From NCBI GenBank assembly GCA_937898195.1, contig CALEJD010000087.1:1-60406 (forward strand): 60,406 bases of DNA. The letters are read 5' to 3'. The notes beneath the pieces were generated by a model, which worked only from the letters and a program-made list of their open reading frames with translations, ran no database searches and was not told where the DNA came from. Shown here one piece after another: positions 15,784 to 24,948 of this stretch (position 1 is the stretch's first letter; each line of letters begins with the position of its first letter). The stretch is from an uncultured Clostridia bacterium (GTDB lineage Bacteria; Bacillota; Clostridia; Oscillospirales; Acutalibacteraceae). The translations under genes were made by a program, and so were the position numbers.

Positions 15784-15815
15784 TCTGCACTTTGCATTTT
15801 GCACTCTGCACTTTA
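15784..15815. repeat. 7-bp tandem array abutting a stop codon
   Basis: TCTGCAC TTTGCAT TTTGCAC TCTGCAC units. Read on the minus strand, the array begins at the phosphoribosyltransferase stop: TAA-AGTGCAGAGTGC. It also ends just before the RBS of the LURP-one-like gene. Confidence 0.75.
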
Positions 15816-16364
15816 TAATGCTTTGCCGTCTTTTGTGAATAATGGTAATTCTTCAAGGAAGATAATGTCATCACGCTTTGCTGCATCGCCTTCAGCAAGA
15901 ATAAACATCTTGCCACAAACAATGCCACCTGCATCGTTAACAAGTTTCTCAACTGCTTTAAGTGACTCGCCAAGAGATACAACATCATCAACGATAAGGA
16001 TTTTCTTGCCTTTCATTAACTCTGCATCTGCTTTGTCAAGATAGAGTTTTTGTTCACCCTTTGTTGTGATTGAGTTAACAGTTGACTCAAAAACACCTGT
16101 CATATAAAGCTTTGGCTTTTTGCGAGCAACAAAATACTTTTGGTTATTCTGAAGTCTTGCCATTTCGTGTGCAAGAGGAATACCCTTTGCTTCTGCAGTG
16201 ATTATGTAGTCATATTCTGGGGCTTTGTCGAGCAATTCTTTTGCACAAGCAGTTGTAAGTTCAGGGTCACCGAAAATTACAAAACCTGCAATGTTAAGTT
16301 CGTCATTAAGTGGGCAAAGAGGTAAATGTCTTTCAAGCCCGGCAATATTAATTTTGTGAAACAT
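15813..16364 (-). CDS. phosphoribosyltransferase, adenine/xanthine type
   Basis: 183 residues, type I phosphoribosyltransferase. The PRPP-binding motif ILIVDDVVSLGESLKA lies at about residues 120-135. The hood region and the segment DYIITAEAKGIPLAHEMAR match the adenine phosphoribosyltransferase/xanthine phosphoribosyltransferase group, which salvages purine bases to nucleotides in the cytosol. The N-terminus is diverged from typical Apt, so substrate is not certain. AAGGAG precedes ATG 16364. A terminator-like hairpin separates it from the upstream minus-strand gene. Confidence 0.8.
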   Translation of the reverse strand: MFHKINIAGLERHLPLCPLNDELNIAGFVIFGDPELTTACAKELLDKAPEYDYIITAEAKGIPLAHEMARLQNNQKYFVARKKPKLYMTGVFESTVNSITTKGEQKLYLDKADAELMKGKKILIVDDVVSLGESLKAVEKLVNDAGGIVCGKMFILAEGDAAKRDDIIFLEELPLFTKDGKAL

Positions 16365-16389
16365 AATAATTTTCTCCTTATAAAAAGAT

Positions 16390-16419
16390 AAAACGGCGGA
16401 TATTTAATCCACCGTTTTG
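16390..16419 (-). terminator. intrinsic terminator
   Basis: Stem AAAACGG-c-GGAT / ATCC-a-CCGTTTT; on the minus strand it is followed by a T-rich run. It lies behind the 95-residue gene at 16428. Confidence 0.7.
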
Positions 16420-16427
16420 CTTGTTAA

Positions 16428-16715
16428 TTAGTTAGCCAATGCGCGACTAAGCCACACTTCTGCAATATCCATTGCTGCATAAAGACCTTTTTTCTCACTT
16501 GATTTAACAATTCTCTCACGGGGACTAACATCAGGGTCAGTGTTAAGAAGCTGAATTGAAACTTTTGAAGCAACTTCAACATCGTCAACAGGTTTAGTTG
16601 CAAGAATCTGCATCATAATAACATATTTTTCTGACGGGTCGCCATAATAAAGGGTGTTGCCGTTACGAACTAATGGCTTGCCTTTATAAGTGAGGAACTT
16701 TTCGTTTTTAGCCAT
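16428..16715 (-). CDS. conserved small protein of the ireB operon, function unknown
   Basis: 95 residues. No membrane segment or known catalytic motif. A beta-rich N-terminus (FLTYKGKPLVRNGNTLYYGD) is followed by VIMMQILATKPVDD and a C-terminal helix AAMDIAEVWLSRAL. It starts 17 bp after the ireB stop on the same strand with AGAGGTG upstream, so it is probably co-transcribed with ireB. In many Firmicutes ireB is followed by ruvX; this gene is not ruvX. Confidence 0.65.
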   Translation of the reverse strand: MAKNEKFLTYKGKPLVRNGNTLYYGDPSEKYVIMMQILATKPVDDVEVASKVSIQLLNTDPDVSPRERIVKSSEKKGLYAAMDIAEVWLSRALAN

Positions 16716-16732
16716 GAAAATACACCTCTTAA

Positions 16733-16987
16733 TTATTTGATTTTAAGATATTCTTTTACAAGGTCTTGCAAAAGTTCATCTCTGTCAAGGCGGCGAATAA
16801 GACTTCTCGCATTGTTATGAGTTGTGATATAAGTTGGGTCTTCTGAAAGAATATAACCAACAATCTGGTTAATTGGGTTATAACCTTTTTCAACCAAAGC
16901 GTCATAAACTTGCATAAGAGTCTGTTTAGTAGCCTCTTCACGCTCATCCTTTAATGAAAACTGTATTGTCTTGTTAGGGTCAAGCAT
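16733..16987 (-). CDS. IreB family regulatory phosphoprotein (UPF0297)
   Basis: 84 residues, the full family length. Conserved regions are TIQFSLKDE, VYDALVEKGYNPINQIVGYI, LSEDPTYITTHNNARSLI and DELLQDLVKEYL. IreB of enterococci is phosphorylated on N-terminal Thr by the Ser/Thr kinase IreK and tunes cephalosporin resistance; Thr7 here is a candidate site. GGAGGTGG lies just upstream of the ATG. Confidence 0.93.
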   Translation of the reverse strand: MLDPNKTIQFSLKDEREEATKQTLMQVYDALVEKGYNPINQIVGYILSEDPTYITTHNNARSLIRRLDRDELLQDLVKEYLKIK

Positions 16988-17063
16988 TTACGCCACCTCC
17001 TAGTAATAATTAAATATATTATATACTGAAAATAAATAAAAAACAATAGCAAAATTAAAATAA

Positions 17064-17094
17064 ATTCTAAATTCTGCATTCTGAATTCTGCATT
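17064..17094. repeat. 7-bp tandem array (ATTCTGC type)
   Basis: Units TTCTAAA, TTCTGCA, TTCTGAA, TTCTGCA, TT; a single short arm that runs directly into the pheT terminator. Confidence 0.6.
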
Positions 17095-17121
17095 AAAAAA
17101 CTCCCCGAAGGGAGTTTTTTA
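17094..17121 (-). terminator. terminator of pheST
   Basis: Stem AAAAAACTCCC-cgaa-GGGAGTTTTTT, directly behind the pheT stop codon. Confidence 0.85.
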
Positions 17122-17122
17122 A

Positions 17123-19483
17123 TTATGATTTAAGTGCTATTCCGTCTTTACTGAGTGCATCAATAATTCCATTTGCAACTTCCATAACTTCTTCTGTTGT
17201 GAGAGTCTTTTCCGGATTTGAGAATGTAATTCTTGTTGTGATTGACTTGCCGTTTTCGTCACGATATGTGTCAGTTACTTCAACCTTTTTGACAAGTGGA
17301 CAATTTGCATTTTCGATAGCCTTACCGATTGGTGCAAATGTTTCACTAACGAATGAAAGGTCAATTTCCATATTAGGGAATTTTGAAGGTTCTTCATAGT
17401 GAATACCGGCATCTGCAATCTCTGTGAATAAAGGCACATCAATTTCAGCAAACACGATTGATGCTTTTTTGTCAATTTTCTTTGAAACAGTTGGGTGAAC
17501 AACACCGATTTTACCGAGTACTACGCCATCACAAGAGATTTCGTTAAGGTTTCTTGGGTGTTCATAAGAAAGAGTGGCATCCATTGGAGTGAATGTGAGA
17601 GCCTTGTGCTTGATGTTATCAGTAATAACTGAAAGCATTGTTGCAAGTTCAACATAAAGTGTTTCAAGAGATTTTGTTTTACTATAAAGTGTAACGCAGA
17701 GCTTCTTTCTCTCGTTGCAAAGTCCATCGTCTTTAAGACCGTCAACAGTTCTGCCGATTTCAAACACACCAAAGTCAGTAGCGAAATTAGTGTTTGTCTT
17801 AACCTGACAAAGCTGTGTTGGGATAATTGACTTACGGATTGTTTCAATATTAGGATTTGTAGCGCCCTGAAGCTTGATATTTTCTTCAATTTCCATACCA
17901 AGTGCCTTGTATTCATCATAATATTGCCATACATAAGAGTGCAACTCGTGAAGTGAATAACGGTGAACGAGCATATCTTTAATTCTGTCTTCAACAGTCT
18001 TTTCTGCTTTTGCACGAACAGGGTAGAGTGGAGCAGATGCTGTGTGAATATCAAAGTTGTCGTAACCATAAATTCTTGTGATTTCTTCAACAATGTCAGC
18101 CTTGATAGTAACATCCTTTGTTGCTCTCCAGCTTGGAACTTCTACTGTGAAGTTGTCACCATCATTTGATGCCTTGAAACCAAGTGAATTAAGTGTATTT
18201 ACAATAGTATCATTTGCGATTTCAATACCTGTATATTTGTCAATAAATGCCTTGTCGAAATCAAGTGTAACTGTTGGGTATTTGAATGCATATTCGTCTG
18301 TGAGTGCTGACACAACCTTAGCTTCAGGGTCAATGCTCATAAGAAGATTTACAAATCTTGCGATAGCAGGAACTGTCATCTCAGGGTCAAGGCACTTTTC
18401 ATAACGGTTTGAAGCGTCAGTTCTGTGTGCAAGACGAACAGTTGACTTGCGGATTGATGCAGCATTAAATGTTGCTGATTCAAGGGTAAGAGTTGTTGTA
18501 TCTTCTACAATTTCTGAGTCAAGACCACCCATAATACCTGCAATAGCAACAGGAGTGTTGTCGTTGCAAATCATAAGAGTGTTTTCGTCAATATTTCTGT
18601 CAATTCCGTCAAGTGTCTGGAATGTGAAAGGTGCAGGGAATCTCTTAATTCTGATTTTTTCAACTTTTCTTGAGTCAAAAGCGTGCATTGGCTGACCCAT
18701 TTCAAGCATTAAGTAGTTTGTAAGGTCAGCAAGAAGATTGATTCCACGCATACCGCAGTAGAAAAGACGAATTCTCATATTAACAGGGCTAACATTTTTT
18801 GTGATATTTGCAACCTGCAAGCAAGAATAACGCTGACAAAGGTCATCTTCAATCTTCAAATCAACCTTTGGAAGATTGTCATATTGTGAAAGGTCAACCT
18901 GTGGCAATGGTTTTAACTCACGACCTGCAAGAGATGCAAATTCACGAGCGATACCATAGTGACCCCAAAGGTCAGGACGGTTTGTAAGTGACTTGTTGTC
19001 AACTTCGAAAACGATGTCGTCGATTTCGTAAAGGTCTTTAAGGTCAGTACCATTCTTTACATCATCAAGAATGTCCATAATGCCTGAATTGTCGTCAGAA
19101 ATACCGATTTCCTTTTCAGAACAGCACATACCGTTTGACATATATCCTGCAAGTGGTCTTGGTGCGATTTCGATTTCACCGAGCTTTGCACCAACCTTTG
19201 CGAATGCAGTTTTCATACCAACTCTTACATTTGGTGCACCACAAACAACGTCAACTAATTCTGCTTCATCAATATCAACTTTGAGAAGGTGGAGCTTTTC
19301 TGATTTTGGATGGTCTTCTACAGACTTGATTTCAGCAACAACAATACCACTGAAATCACTGCCTTTAAAGAAAATTTCGTTTTCAACTTCAGCAGTTGAG
19401 AGTGAGAATTTGCGGATTAATTCCATTTTGTCAAGACCACTAAGGTCAACGAAATCACTAATCCAGTTCATTGATAAAAACAT
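17123..19483 (-). CDS. pheT: phenylalanyl-tRNA synthetase beta subunit
   Basis: 786 residues, normal length. N-terminal EMAP/OB-type tRNA-binding domain (about 40-150; VAEIKSVEDHPKSEKLHLLKVD), B3/B4 editing domain, B5 domain, and a C-terminal ferredoxin-like anticodon-binding domain (FPNMEIDLSFV onward). Forms the alpha2-beta2 enzyme with PheS. The ATG has GGAGG at 7 bp. pheT starts 18 bp after the pheS stop and shares its T-box leader. Confidence 0.96.
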   Translation of the reverse strand: MFLSMNWISDFVDLSGLDKMELIRKFSLSTAEVENEIFFKGSDFSGIVVAEIKSVEDHPKSEKLHLLKVDIDEAELVDVVCGAPNVRVGMKTAFAKVGAKLGEIEIAPRPLAGYMSNGMCCSEKEIGISDDNSGIMDILDDVKNGTDLKDLYEIDDIVFEVDNKSLTNRPDLWGHYGIAREFASLAGRELKPLPQVDLSQYDNLPKVDLKIEDDLCQRYSCLQVANITKNVSPVNMRIRLFYCGMRGINLLADLTNYLMLEMGQPMHAFDSRKVEKIRIKRFPAPFTFQTLDGIDRNIDENTLMICNDNTPVAIAGIMGGLDSEIVEDTTTLTLESATFNAASIRKSTVRLAHRTDASNRYEKCLDPEMTVPAIARFVNLLMSIDPEAKVVSALTDEYAFKYPTVTLDFDKAFIDKYTGIEIANDTIVNTLNSLGFKASNDGDNFTVEVPSWRATKDVTIKADIVEEITRIYGYDNFDIHTASAPLYPVRAKAEKTVEDRIKDMLVHRYSLHELHSYVWQYYDEYKALGMEIEENIKLQGATNPNIETIRKSIIPTQLCQVKTNTNFATDFGVFEIGRTVDGLKDDGLCNERKKLCVTLYSKTKSLETLYVELATMLSVITDNIKHKALTFTPMDATLSYEHPRNLNEISCDGVVLGKIGVVHPTVSKKIDKKASIVFAEIDVPLFTEIADAGIHYEEPSKFPNMEIDLSFVSETFAPIGKAIENANCPLVKKVEVTDTYRDENGKSITTRITFSNPEKTLTTEEVMEVANGIIDALSKDGIALKS

Positions 19484-19501
19484 AATTTTGCTCCTCCTTC
19501 C

Positions 19502-20557
19502 TTAATTTTCGTCGTCTGTGAACTGTGTGAGCACCTTAAGTGAGCCACTGTTCAAATCACGGATATCTTTAACACCATATTTCATCATTGCAAGACGAGT
19601 AAGACCAAGTCCAAATGCGAAACCTGTGTATTCTTCAGGGTCAATTCCACCAGCTTTAAGAACTTCAGGGTGAATCATACCGCATGGGCAAAGTTCAAGC
19701 CAACCGCTGTGCTTACATGAAGGACAACCTTCACCACCACAGATAAGGCAAGAAATATCAAGCTCGAAACCAGGTTCAACGAATGGGAAGAAACCAGGAC
19801 GAAGACGAACTTTGATGTCTTTTTGGAATACTTCTGAAAGCATTGTTTTCATAAAGTAAATAAGGTTTGAAATTGAAATATCCTTGTCAACCATAACGCC
19901 TTCCATTTGGAAGAATGTGTTTTCGTGACAAGCGTCAGTAGCTTCATTTCTGAAACAACGGCCCGGGAAAATAGCCTTGATTGGCATACCGTCGTTTACG
20001 AGTGCATCTTTATACTTTTTATAAATAGCATTTTGCGCTGCTGATGTGTGAGATTTTAACAACTGACCATTATCCAAATAATATGTGTCCTGCATATCGC
20101 GAGCAGGGTGGTCCTTTGGAATATTAAGTGCTTCAAAACATTCATAGTCAGTAACAATTTCACTGTAGTCTTCAATGTTAAAGCCCATTGAACGGAAAAC
20201 GCTTTCACATTGACGCTGTACAAGTGTAATCGGGTGGTATGAACCACGAGTTAAGTTAGCAGGAACAGAAATGTCAAAAATTGGTGTGCTTTCGATTTCT
20301 TTCTTTAACTCAAGCTCTTTGAGCTCCTGACTCTTTTCTGCGATTTTCTGCTCAACGAATGCTCTTACTTCGTTGACAATCTGACCCATAACAGGTCTTT
20401 CTTCTGCTGATAATGAACCCATCATTTTAAGCATAGATGTAAGTTCACCTTTTTTACCAAGCACTTGTACTCTGAATTCTTCAAGTTGACTCTGCTCGGT
20501 AAAAGTGCTGAGTTCTGCTTCCGCACGAGCACGGATAGCTTCGAGTTTTTCTCTCAT
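19502..20557 (-). CDS. pheS: phenylalanyl-tRNA synthetase alpha subunit
   Basis: 351 residues. N-terminal coiled coil (about 1-90), then the class II catalytic core with motif 2 FRNEATDACHENTFFQMEG and motif 3 GLGLTRLAMMKYGV. A Cys-rich insert CLICGGEGCPSCKHSGW near residue 280 resembles a zinc-binding loop present in a subset of PheS. ATG 20557 is preceded by AGGATTGAG; the open frame further upstream is the T-box leader and is rejected. Regulated by the upstream T-box. Confidence 0.96.
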   Translation of the reverse strand: MREKLEAIRARAEAELSTFTEQSQLEEFRVQVLGKKGELTSMLKMMGSLSAEERPVMGQIVNEVRAFVEQKIAEKSQELKELELKKEIESTPIFDISVPANLTRGSYHPITLVQRQCESVFRSMGFNIEDYSEIVTDYECFEALNIPKDHPARDMQDTYYLDNGQLLKSHTSAAQNAIYKKYKDALVNDGMPIKAIFPGRCFRNEATDACHENTFFQMEGVMVDKDISISNLIYFMKTMLSEVFQKDIKVRLRPGFFPFVEPGFELDISCLICGGEGCPSCKHSGWLELCPCGMIHPEVLKAGGIDPEEYTGFAFGLGLTRLAMMKYGVKDIRDLNSGSLKVLTQFTDDEN

Positions 20558-20582
20558 TAATCTCAATCCTTTTCTAAAAATA

Positions 20583-20848
20583 ATCGGAAATAGGGAATAA
20601 AAAATCCCATACTCCAGAAGAGTATGGGACGAATAAAATCCGCGGTACCACCCAAATTTTAGCAAAAAGCTAACACTTTCCGTGTTCAATAACGAGAACA
20701 AACCGTCATCATCTACTGTCAGTTCAACGATGCCACTCCAAAGGGAACTTCAATTAAGTTTTCGACTTATGTGCTTTCAGCCACGGCACAATTCTCTGGC
20801 AAGATTACTCACTTAATCTACTTTCTTTTTCATCGTGTTTTCAATATC
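20583..20848 (-). ncRNA. T-box riboswitch leader, Phe-specific
   Basis: On the minus strand the leader begins near 20848 and contains the stem I AGTGAGTAAT region (about 20810). The conserved T-box UGGGUGGUACCGCG lies at 20641-20655. The terminator stem TCCCATACTC / GAGTATGGGA (20605-20629) is followed by a T-run. A TTC specifier candidate lies in GAAGTTCCC near 20750. Uncharged tRNA-Phe should pair with the specifier and the T-box bulge, prevent terminator formation and turn on pheST. Confidence 0.93.
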
Positions 20849-20854
20849 CTATGT

Positions 20855-20883
20855 ATTATATCAAAAGTGTATTTTTAAGTCAA
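20855..20883 (-). promoter_or_regulatory. promoter of the pheST T-box transcript
   Basis: On the minus strand -35 TTGACT (20878-20883), 17-bp spacer, -10 TATAAT (20855-20860). The start point would fall at about 20848, at the T-box 5' end. Confidence 0.8.
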
Positions 20884-20907
20884 GAGCAAATTATATGTAA
20901 TCTATTT

Positions 20908-20928
20908 AACAAATTTGAATTTGTCGAA
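20908..20928. repeat. TTCGACAAATTCAAATTTGT palindrome, inverted copy
   Basis: AACAAATTTGAATTTGTCGA is the reverse complement of the palindrome at 15209-15229. It lies between the pheS promoter and the GH3 terminator. Confidence 0.6.
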
Positions 20929-20938
20929 TATAATTCTA

Positions 20939-20974
20939 CAAAAAAAGTCCTTTCATTTTTCGATGAAAGGACTT
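20939..20974 (-). terminator. terminator of the GH3 gene
   Basis: On the minus strand AAGTCCTTTCAT / ATGAAAGGACTT forms a 12-bp stem with a 6-base loop, followed by a T-run. Confidence 0.85.
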
Positions 20975-20984
20975 CTTTTCTATG

Positions 20985-23426
20985 TTAGATTTGCTTTAAC
21001 TTGCCGAGATTCTTAATGAGATTTGGAATACCCTTGAAGATTACTTTAAGACCTGCGCCCATTTTATCTTCGTGAATAATCATAATGAGACCCTTTGCCA
21101 TTTCAGGGCTAAAGAGACCGAAGCTCATTGAGATAAAGTTCTTTATTGGAAGCTGTGTTGCAACTGCACCAGCCATTGTATCAGCACCAAGAAGTTTAAT
21201 GAGAAGACGATAAATTCTGCCACCCCATTTGCTATCCTGAGCATCTTCAATAGTGTTAAGGAATGTGAAAGGTGCATTCTTATCTCTGACTGATGGTGGA
21301 AGCTCTTTGCCATAAACTGCTTCGAATTCATTTGCAGGAACATTCATAATGTCTGCACCGTAATATGATGGAGCAGTTGTCTTATAGTCAGGGATTTCAG
21401 CTTCTACTGTTGATTCAACATTAACAGTTGCTTCAAGTTTAATGTCACGGCTTGATGCGCCAACCAAAATCTTGAATTCACCGCTTTCAACGTGCCAGTC
21501 ATCAAGAATTACGTTGTAATATGCAAATGCACGTTTGTCGAGTGTGATTTCTACTTCTTTTTCTTCGCCTGCTTTTAAGAATATTTTCTTGAATGCACGA
21601 AGCTCTTTAACAGGACGATAAATTGTGCTTTCAACGTCGTTTACATAAATCTGTGCAACTTCCGCACCGTCAACATCGCCTGTGTTCTTGATTTTGAATG
21701 AAACAGTAACTGTGTCTGTGTCTTTAATGCTGTCAGCAGAAACTTTAATGTCGCTGTACTGGAATGTTGTGTATGAAAGACCATGACCGAATGGGAATGC
21801 AACTTCCTTTTCTGCTGTGTCATAATATTTATAACCAACATAAACGCCTTCTCTGTATTCAACAGAAACAGGTGTGCCTGGGAAATAGTTGTGGCTTGAA
21901 TTATCTTCAAGTGCTAATGGATATGTTTCACTGAGTTTACCGCTTGGGTTAACATCACCGAAGATGATGTCACAAACTGCGCTGCCACCAGCCTGACCTG
22001 TAAGGAACATATTAAGGATAGCAGGCACTTTATCAGCCCAAGGCATTGCTACAGATGCACCACCTGAAAGCACAACGATTGTGTTAGGATTAACCTTGAG
22101 AACTTCTTCAACAAGAGTGTTGTGAATAGGTGGAAGATTGATGTGAGCTCTGTCGTTACCTTCTGTTTCATATTCGTCAGTAAGACCAACAAATACAACA
22201 GCAACATCAGCATTTCTTGCTCTTTCTTTAGCTTCAACAATGAGTTCCATTGCTTTCTTTTCTTTGCACTTCTTGAGTTCATAACCCTTTGAGAATGAGA
22301 AGTTAACACCCATTTCTTTCATTGTGCTATAAGCAGAATCAAGCTTGATTGGGTTGATGAGTGATGAACCAGCACCCTGATAACGTGGTGTGTGAGCCAT
22401 TTCACCGATAAGAGCAATTTTTGCATCCTTTTTAAGTGGAAGAAGACCACCGTCATTCTTCATAAGAACCATACACTGACCTGCGATTTCACGAGCAAGG
22501 TTGTGGTGAGCATCACTATCGTATGTATAATCGCCGAGAACTTTTTCAGCTTTCTTTGACATTTCAATAATCTTATCAACTGCTGCATCAAGAATAGCTT
22601 CATCAAGTGTGCCATCATTAACTGCATCAATGATAAGTTTTGTGCCAATACCTGAAGATGTTGGCATTTCAATTTCCTGACCTGCAATAAGACCAGGAAC
22701 TCTTTCGTTTTCTGCGCCCCAGTCAGTAATAACAACGCCTTCGAATCCGAAATCATCACGAAGAACATCAGTAAGTAACCACTTGTTTTCAGCAGCATAA
22801 GTGCCGTTAAGACGGTTGTATGAGTTCATGATTGTCCAAGGCTGAGCCTTTTTAACTGTGATTTCGAATGGAAGAAGATATGTTTCGCGAAGTGTTCTTT
22901 CGTCAACAACAGCATTAACTGTCATTCGGCGAGTTTCTTGGTTGTTTGCTGCATAGTGCTTAAGAGATGTACCAACACCCTTACTCTGAACACCGTTTAC
23001 AAATGCTGCAGACATTTCACCTGCAAGAACACCGTCTTCTGAGAAATATTCAAAGTTACGTCCGCAAAGTGGTGAGCGCTTGATATTTGTACCAGGTCCT
23101 AAAAGAACAGACACCTTTTCTTTTAAGCATTCTTCGCCGAGTGCTTCACCCATTTTATAGATAAGGTCAGTATCCCAAGAACAAGCAGTTGCAGATGCTG
23201 TTGGGAAGCAGATTGCAGGAACACCTTTCAAAAGATTTGTTTCACCCTTTGGTGTGTCGCCTGGGTCACCTTTTTTACGAATACCGTGAGGGCCGTCGTT
23301 AAGGCTAATTGACTTGATACCAAGTCTTTCAACAGGCTGTGAGTGCCAATAGTCAAGACCGTCGCACATACTTGCTTTTTCTTCAAGTGTCATCTGTGCG
23401 ATAAGGTCAGCGTGTTTAAGAGCCAT
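20985..23426 (-). CDS. beta-glucosidase, glycoside hydrolase family 3
   Basis: 813 residues, no signal peptide, so cytosolic action on imported oligosaccharides. The N-terminal TIM-barrel domain has Asp235 of VVITDWG as the predicted nucleophile, preceded by the GPHGIRK and KHYAANNQE substrate-binding motifs. The alpha/beta sandwich domain is about 310-560. The fibronectin-III-like domain is about 590-665 (HGLSYTTFQYSDI onward). About 150 further residues follow with no recognised domain; an extended C-terminus of this kind is common in clostridial GH3 enzymes. I chose ATG 23426 because GGAGG lies 8 bp upstream; an ATG two codons earlier is only 2 bp from that site. Monocistronic, with its own terminator. 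Confidence 0.92.
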   Translation of the reverse strand: MALKHADLIAQMTLEEKASMCDGLDYWHSQPVERLGIKSISLNDGPHGIRKKGDPGDTPKGETNLLKGVPAICFPTASATACSWDTDLIYKMGEALGEECLKEKVSVLLGPGTNIKRSPLCGRNFEYFSEDGVLAGEMSAAFVNGVQSKGVGTSLKHYAANNQETRRMTVNAVVDERTLRETYLLPFEITVKKAQPWTIMNSYNRLNGTYAAENKWLLTDVLRDDFGFEGVVITDWGAENERVPGLIAGQEIEMPTSSGIGTKLIIDAVNDGTLDEAILDAAVDKIIEMSKKAEKVLGDYTYDSDAHHNLAREIAGQCMVLMKNDGGLLPLKKDAKIALIGEMAHTPRYQGAGSSLINPIKLDSAYSTMKEMGVNFSFSKGYELKKCKEKKAMELIVEAKERARNADVAVVFVGLTDEYETEGNDRAHINLPPIHNTLVEEVLKVNPNTIVVLSGGASVAMPWADKVPAILNMFLTGQAGGSAVCDIIFGDVNPSGKLSETYPLALEDNSSHNYFPGTPVSVEYREGVYVGYKYYDTAEKEVAFPFGHGLSYTTFQYSDIKVSADSIKDTDTVTVSFKIKNTGDVDGAEVAQIYVNDVESTIYRPVKELRAFKKIFLKAGEEKEVEITLDKRAFAYYNVILDDWHVESGEFKILVGASSRDIKLEATVNVESTVEAEIPDYKTTAPSYYGADIMNVPANEFEAVYGKELPPSVRDKNAPFTFLNTIEDAQDSKWGGRIYRLLIKLLGADTMAGAVATQLPIKNFISMSFGLFSPEMAKGLIMIIHEDKMGAGLKVIFKGIPNLIKNLGKLKQI

Positions 23427-23470
23427 TTCCATTTCCTCCTAAAATATAACATTTTTAATTAACATTTCTA

Positions 23471-24814
23471 TTATATATCAACACTATCGGTTTCGTCAAA
23501 TAAAAGTTTATCTGCTGAAACTGTGTCAATTGCTTCAATGTTTTTAAGCTTTCTTTGAATGAAGAGATTTTTGCGTTCTGCATCTTCAAGAGTCTTGCCG
23601 GCTTCGTCAACTTTCTTCTTTGCTTTGGCAAGCAAATCACCGAATTTTTCATACTGCGCCTTTGCAGCACCCAAAAGCTCACGGACTTCGTTTGCCTTTT
23701 CGTTAATTGCAATTGTTTTAAAGCCCATTGAGAGAGAATTGAGAAGTGCAGTGATGGTTGACGGACCTGCAATCATAACATTATATTCATTCTGTATTTT
23801 TTCAGGTAACCCTGTTCTTGATGATGCGATTTCTGCATAAAGACCTTCAGTTGCAAGATACATAATTGCAAAAGGTGTTGTGTCAGGCACATGAATATAT
23901 TTTGCAATTGATTTTGCTTCACCAAGCACTCTGTTTTCGAGCTCTTTTCGTGCTTGTTTTACGGCATCTGCATCAGCTTTATCTGCAGCATCACAAAGAC
24001 GCACATAGTCTTCCATAGGGAATTTTGAGTCAACAGGAAGTAAAATATCCTTGCCGTCTTTTTCACTTGATGGAATACGAATTGCAAATTCAACTCTGTC
24101 CATAGAATTTGGCACAGTTGCCACATTCTTTAGGAACATATTTGGGATAGTCTGATTCAAAATGCCTTCAAGCTGAACTTCAGCCCAAGTACCACGAGCC
24201 TTAACATTGGTGAGCACTCGGTTAAGTGCAGTAACATTTTCAGTAACACCTGTTGAAAGCTTTTGCATTTCACCAAGAGATTTATATAAGTTTTCAAGCT
24301 GGTCAGATACAGTTTTAAATGAAGAATTAAGTCTTGTTGTAAGAGTTGCGGTGAGTTTTTCGTCAACAGTAACTCGCATTTCTTCAAGCTTCTTTTCATT
24401 TGACTCTTGCATTTTGGTGATTGAATCTTCAAGAGTTTTATTTTGCTTTTCACTCTGTTGAGCATTTTTTTCGCTCATTGAAACAAGCATTTCATTCATC
24501 TTCTCACGATGCTCAAAATTGCCTTTATTCATATTGTCAATGCGACCTGACATTTCATCAAGGCTCTTTTTCACATCTTCACGGATTTCTTTGTTAGAAT
24601 TCTGATTTTCAACACGAATTCTGTGAAATTCGTCACCCATATTTTTGGTTATGTATTCAAGTTTGTTTTCAAGTGACTTGATTTCATCACTTTCTTCGGT
24701 GTTTGCTTCTTTAATTGCCTTTGACAATTTACCAAAATAAACACCAAGCACAATAAAACTGATTGCAAGAAAAGCCATTAGAATATATTTTGCAATTTCA
24801 AGAAATAATTCCAT
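23471..24814 (-). CDS. rmuC: RmuC-family DNA recombination protein
   Basis: 447 residues. N-terminal membrane anchor (about residues 3-28), a long coiled coil (about 35-190), then the RmuC nuclease-like domain. That domain has ARGTWAEVQLEGILNQ, LPVDSKFPMEDYVRL, KYIHVPDTTPFAIMYLATEGLYAE and MIAGPSTITALLNSL. RmuC limits inversions at short inverted repeats in E. coli, notable in a genome this rich in inverted repeats. ATG 24814 has GGGGAG at 8 bp. A TATAAT on the minus strand at 24846-24851 is its likely -10 box. Confidence 0.93.
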   Translation of the reverse strand: MELFLEIAKYILMAFLAISFIVLGVYFGKLSKAIKEANTEESDEIKSLENKLEYITKNMGDEFHRIRVENQNSNKEIREDVKKSLDEMSGRIDNMNKGNFEHREKMNEMLVSMSEKNAQQSEKQNKTLEDSITKMQESNEKKLEEMRVTVDEKLTATLTTRLNSSFKTVSDQLENLYKSLGEMQKLSTGVTENVTALNRVLTNVKARGTWAEVQLEGILNQTIPNMFLKNVATVPNSMDRVEFAIRIPSSEKDGKDILLPVDSKFPMEDYVRLCDAADKADADAVKQARKELENRVLGEAKSIAKYIHVPDTTPFAIMYLATEGLYAEIASSRTGLPEKIQNEYNVMIAGPSTITALLNSLSMGFKTIAINEKANEVRELLGAAKAQYEKFGDLLAKAKKKVDEAGKTLEDAERKNLFIQRKLKNIEAIDTVSADKLLFDETDSVDI

Positions 24815-24948
24815 ATTTTTACTCCCCATATATAATGTATAGCTCATTATACCAAAATTATATAATAAAAGATAGTTTTTTATAAAATTTTTTATGAAAA
24901 TATAGAACTATTTGCATTTTTTTGTTATACTGTAAAAAGGTGATTTGA

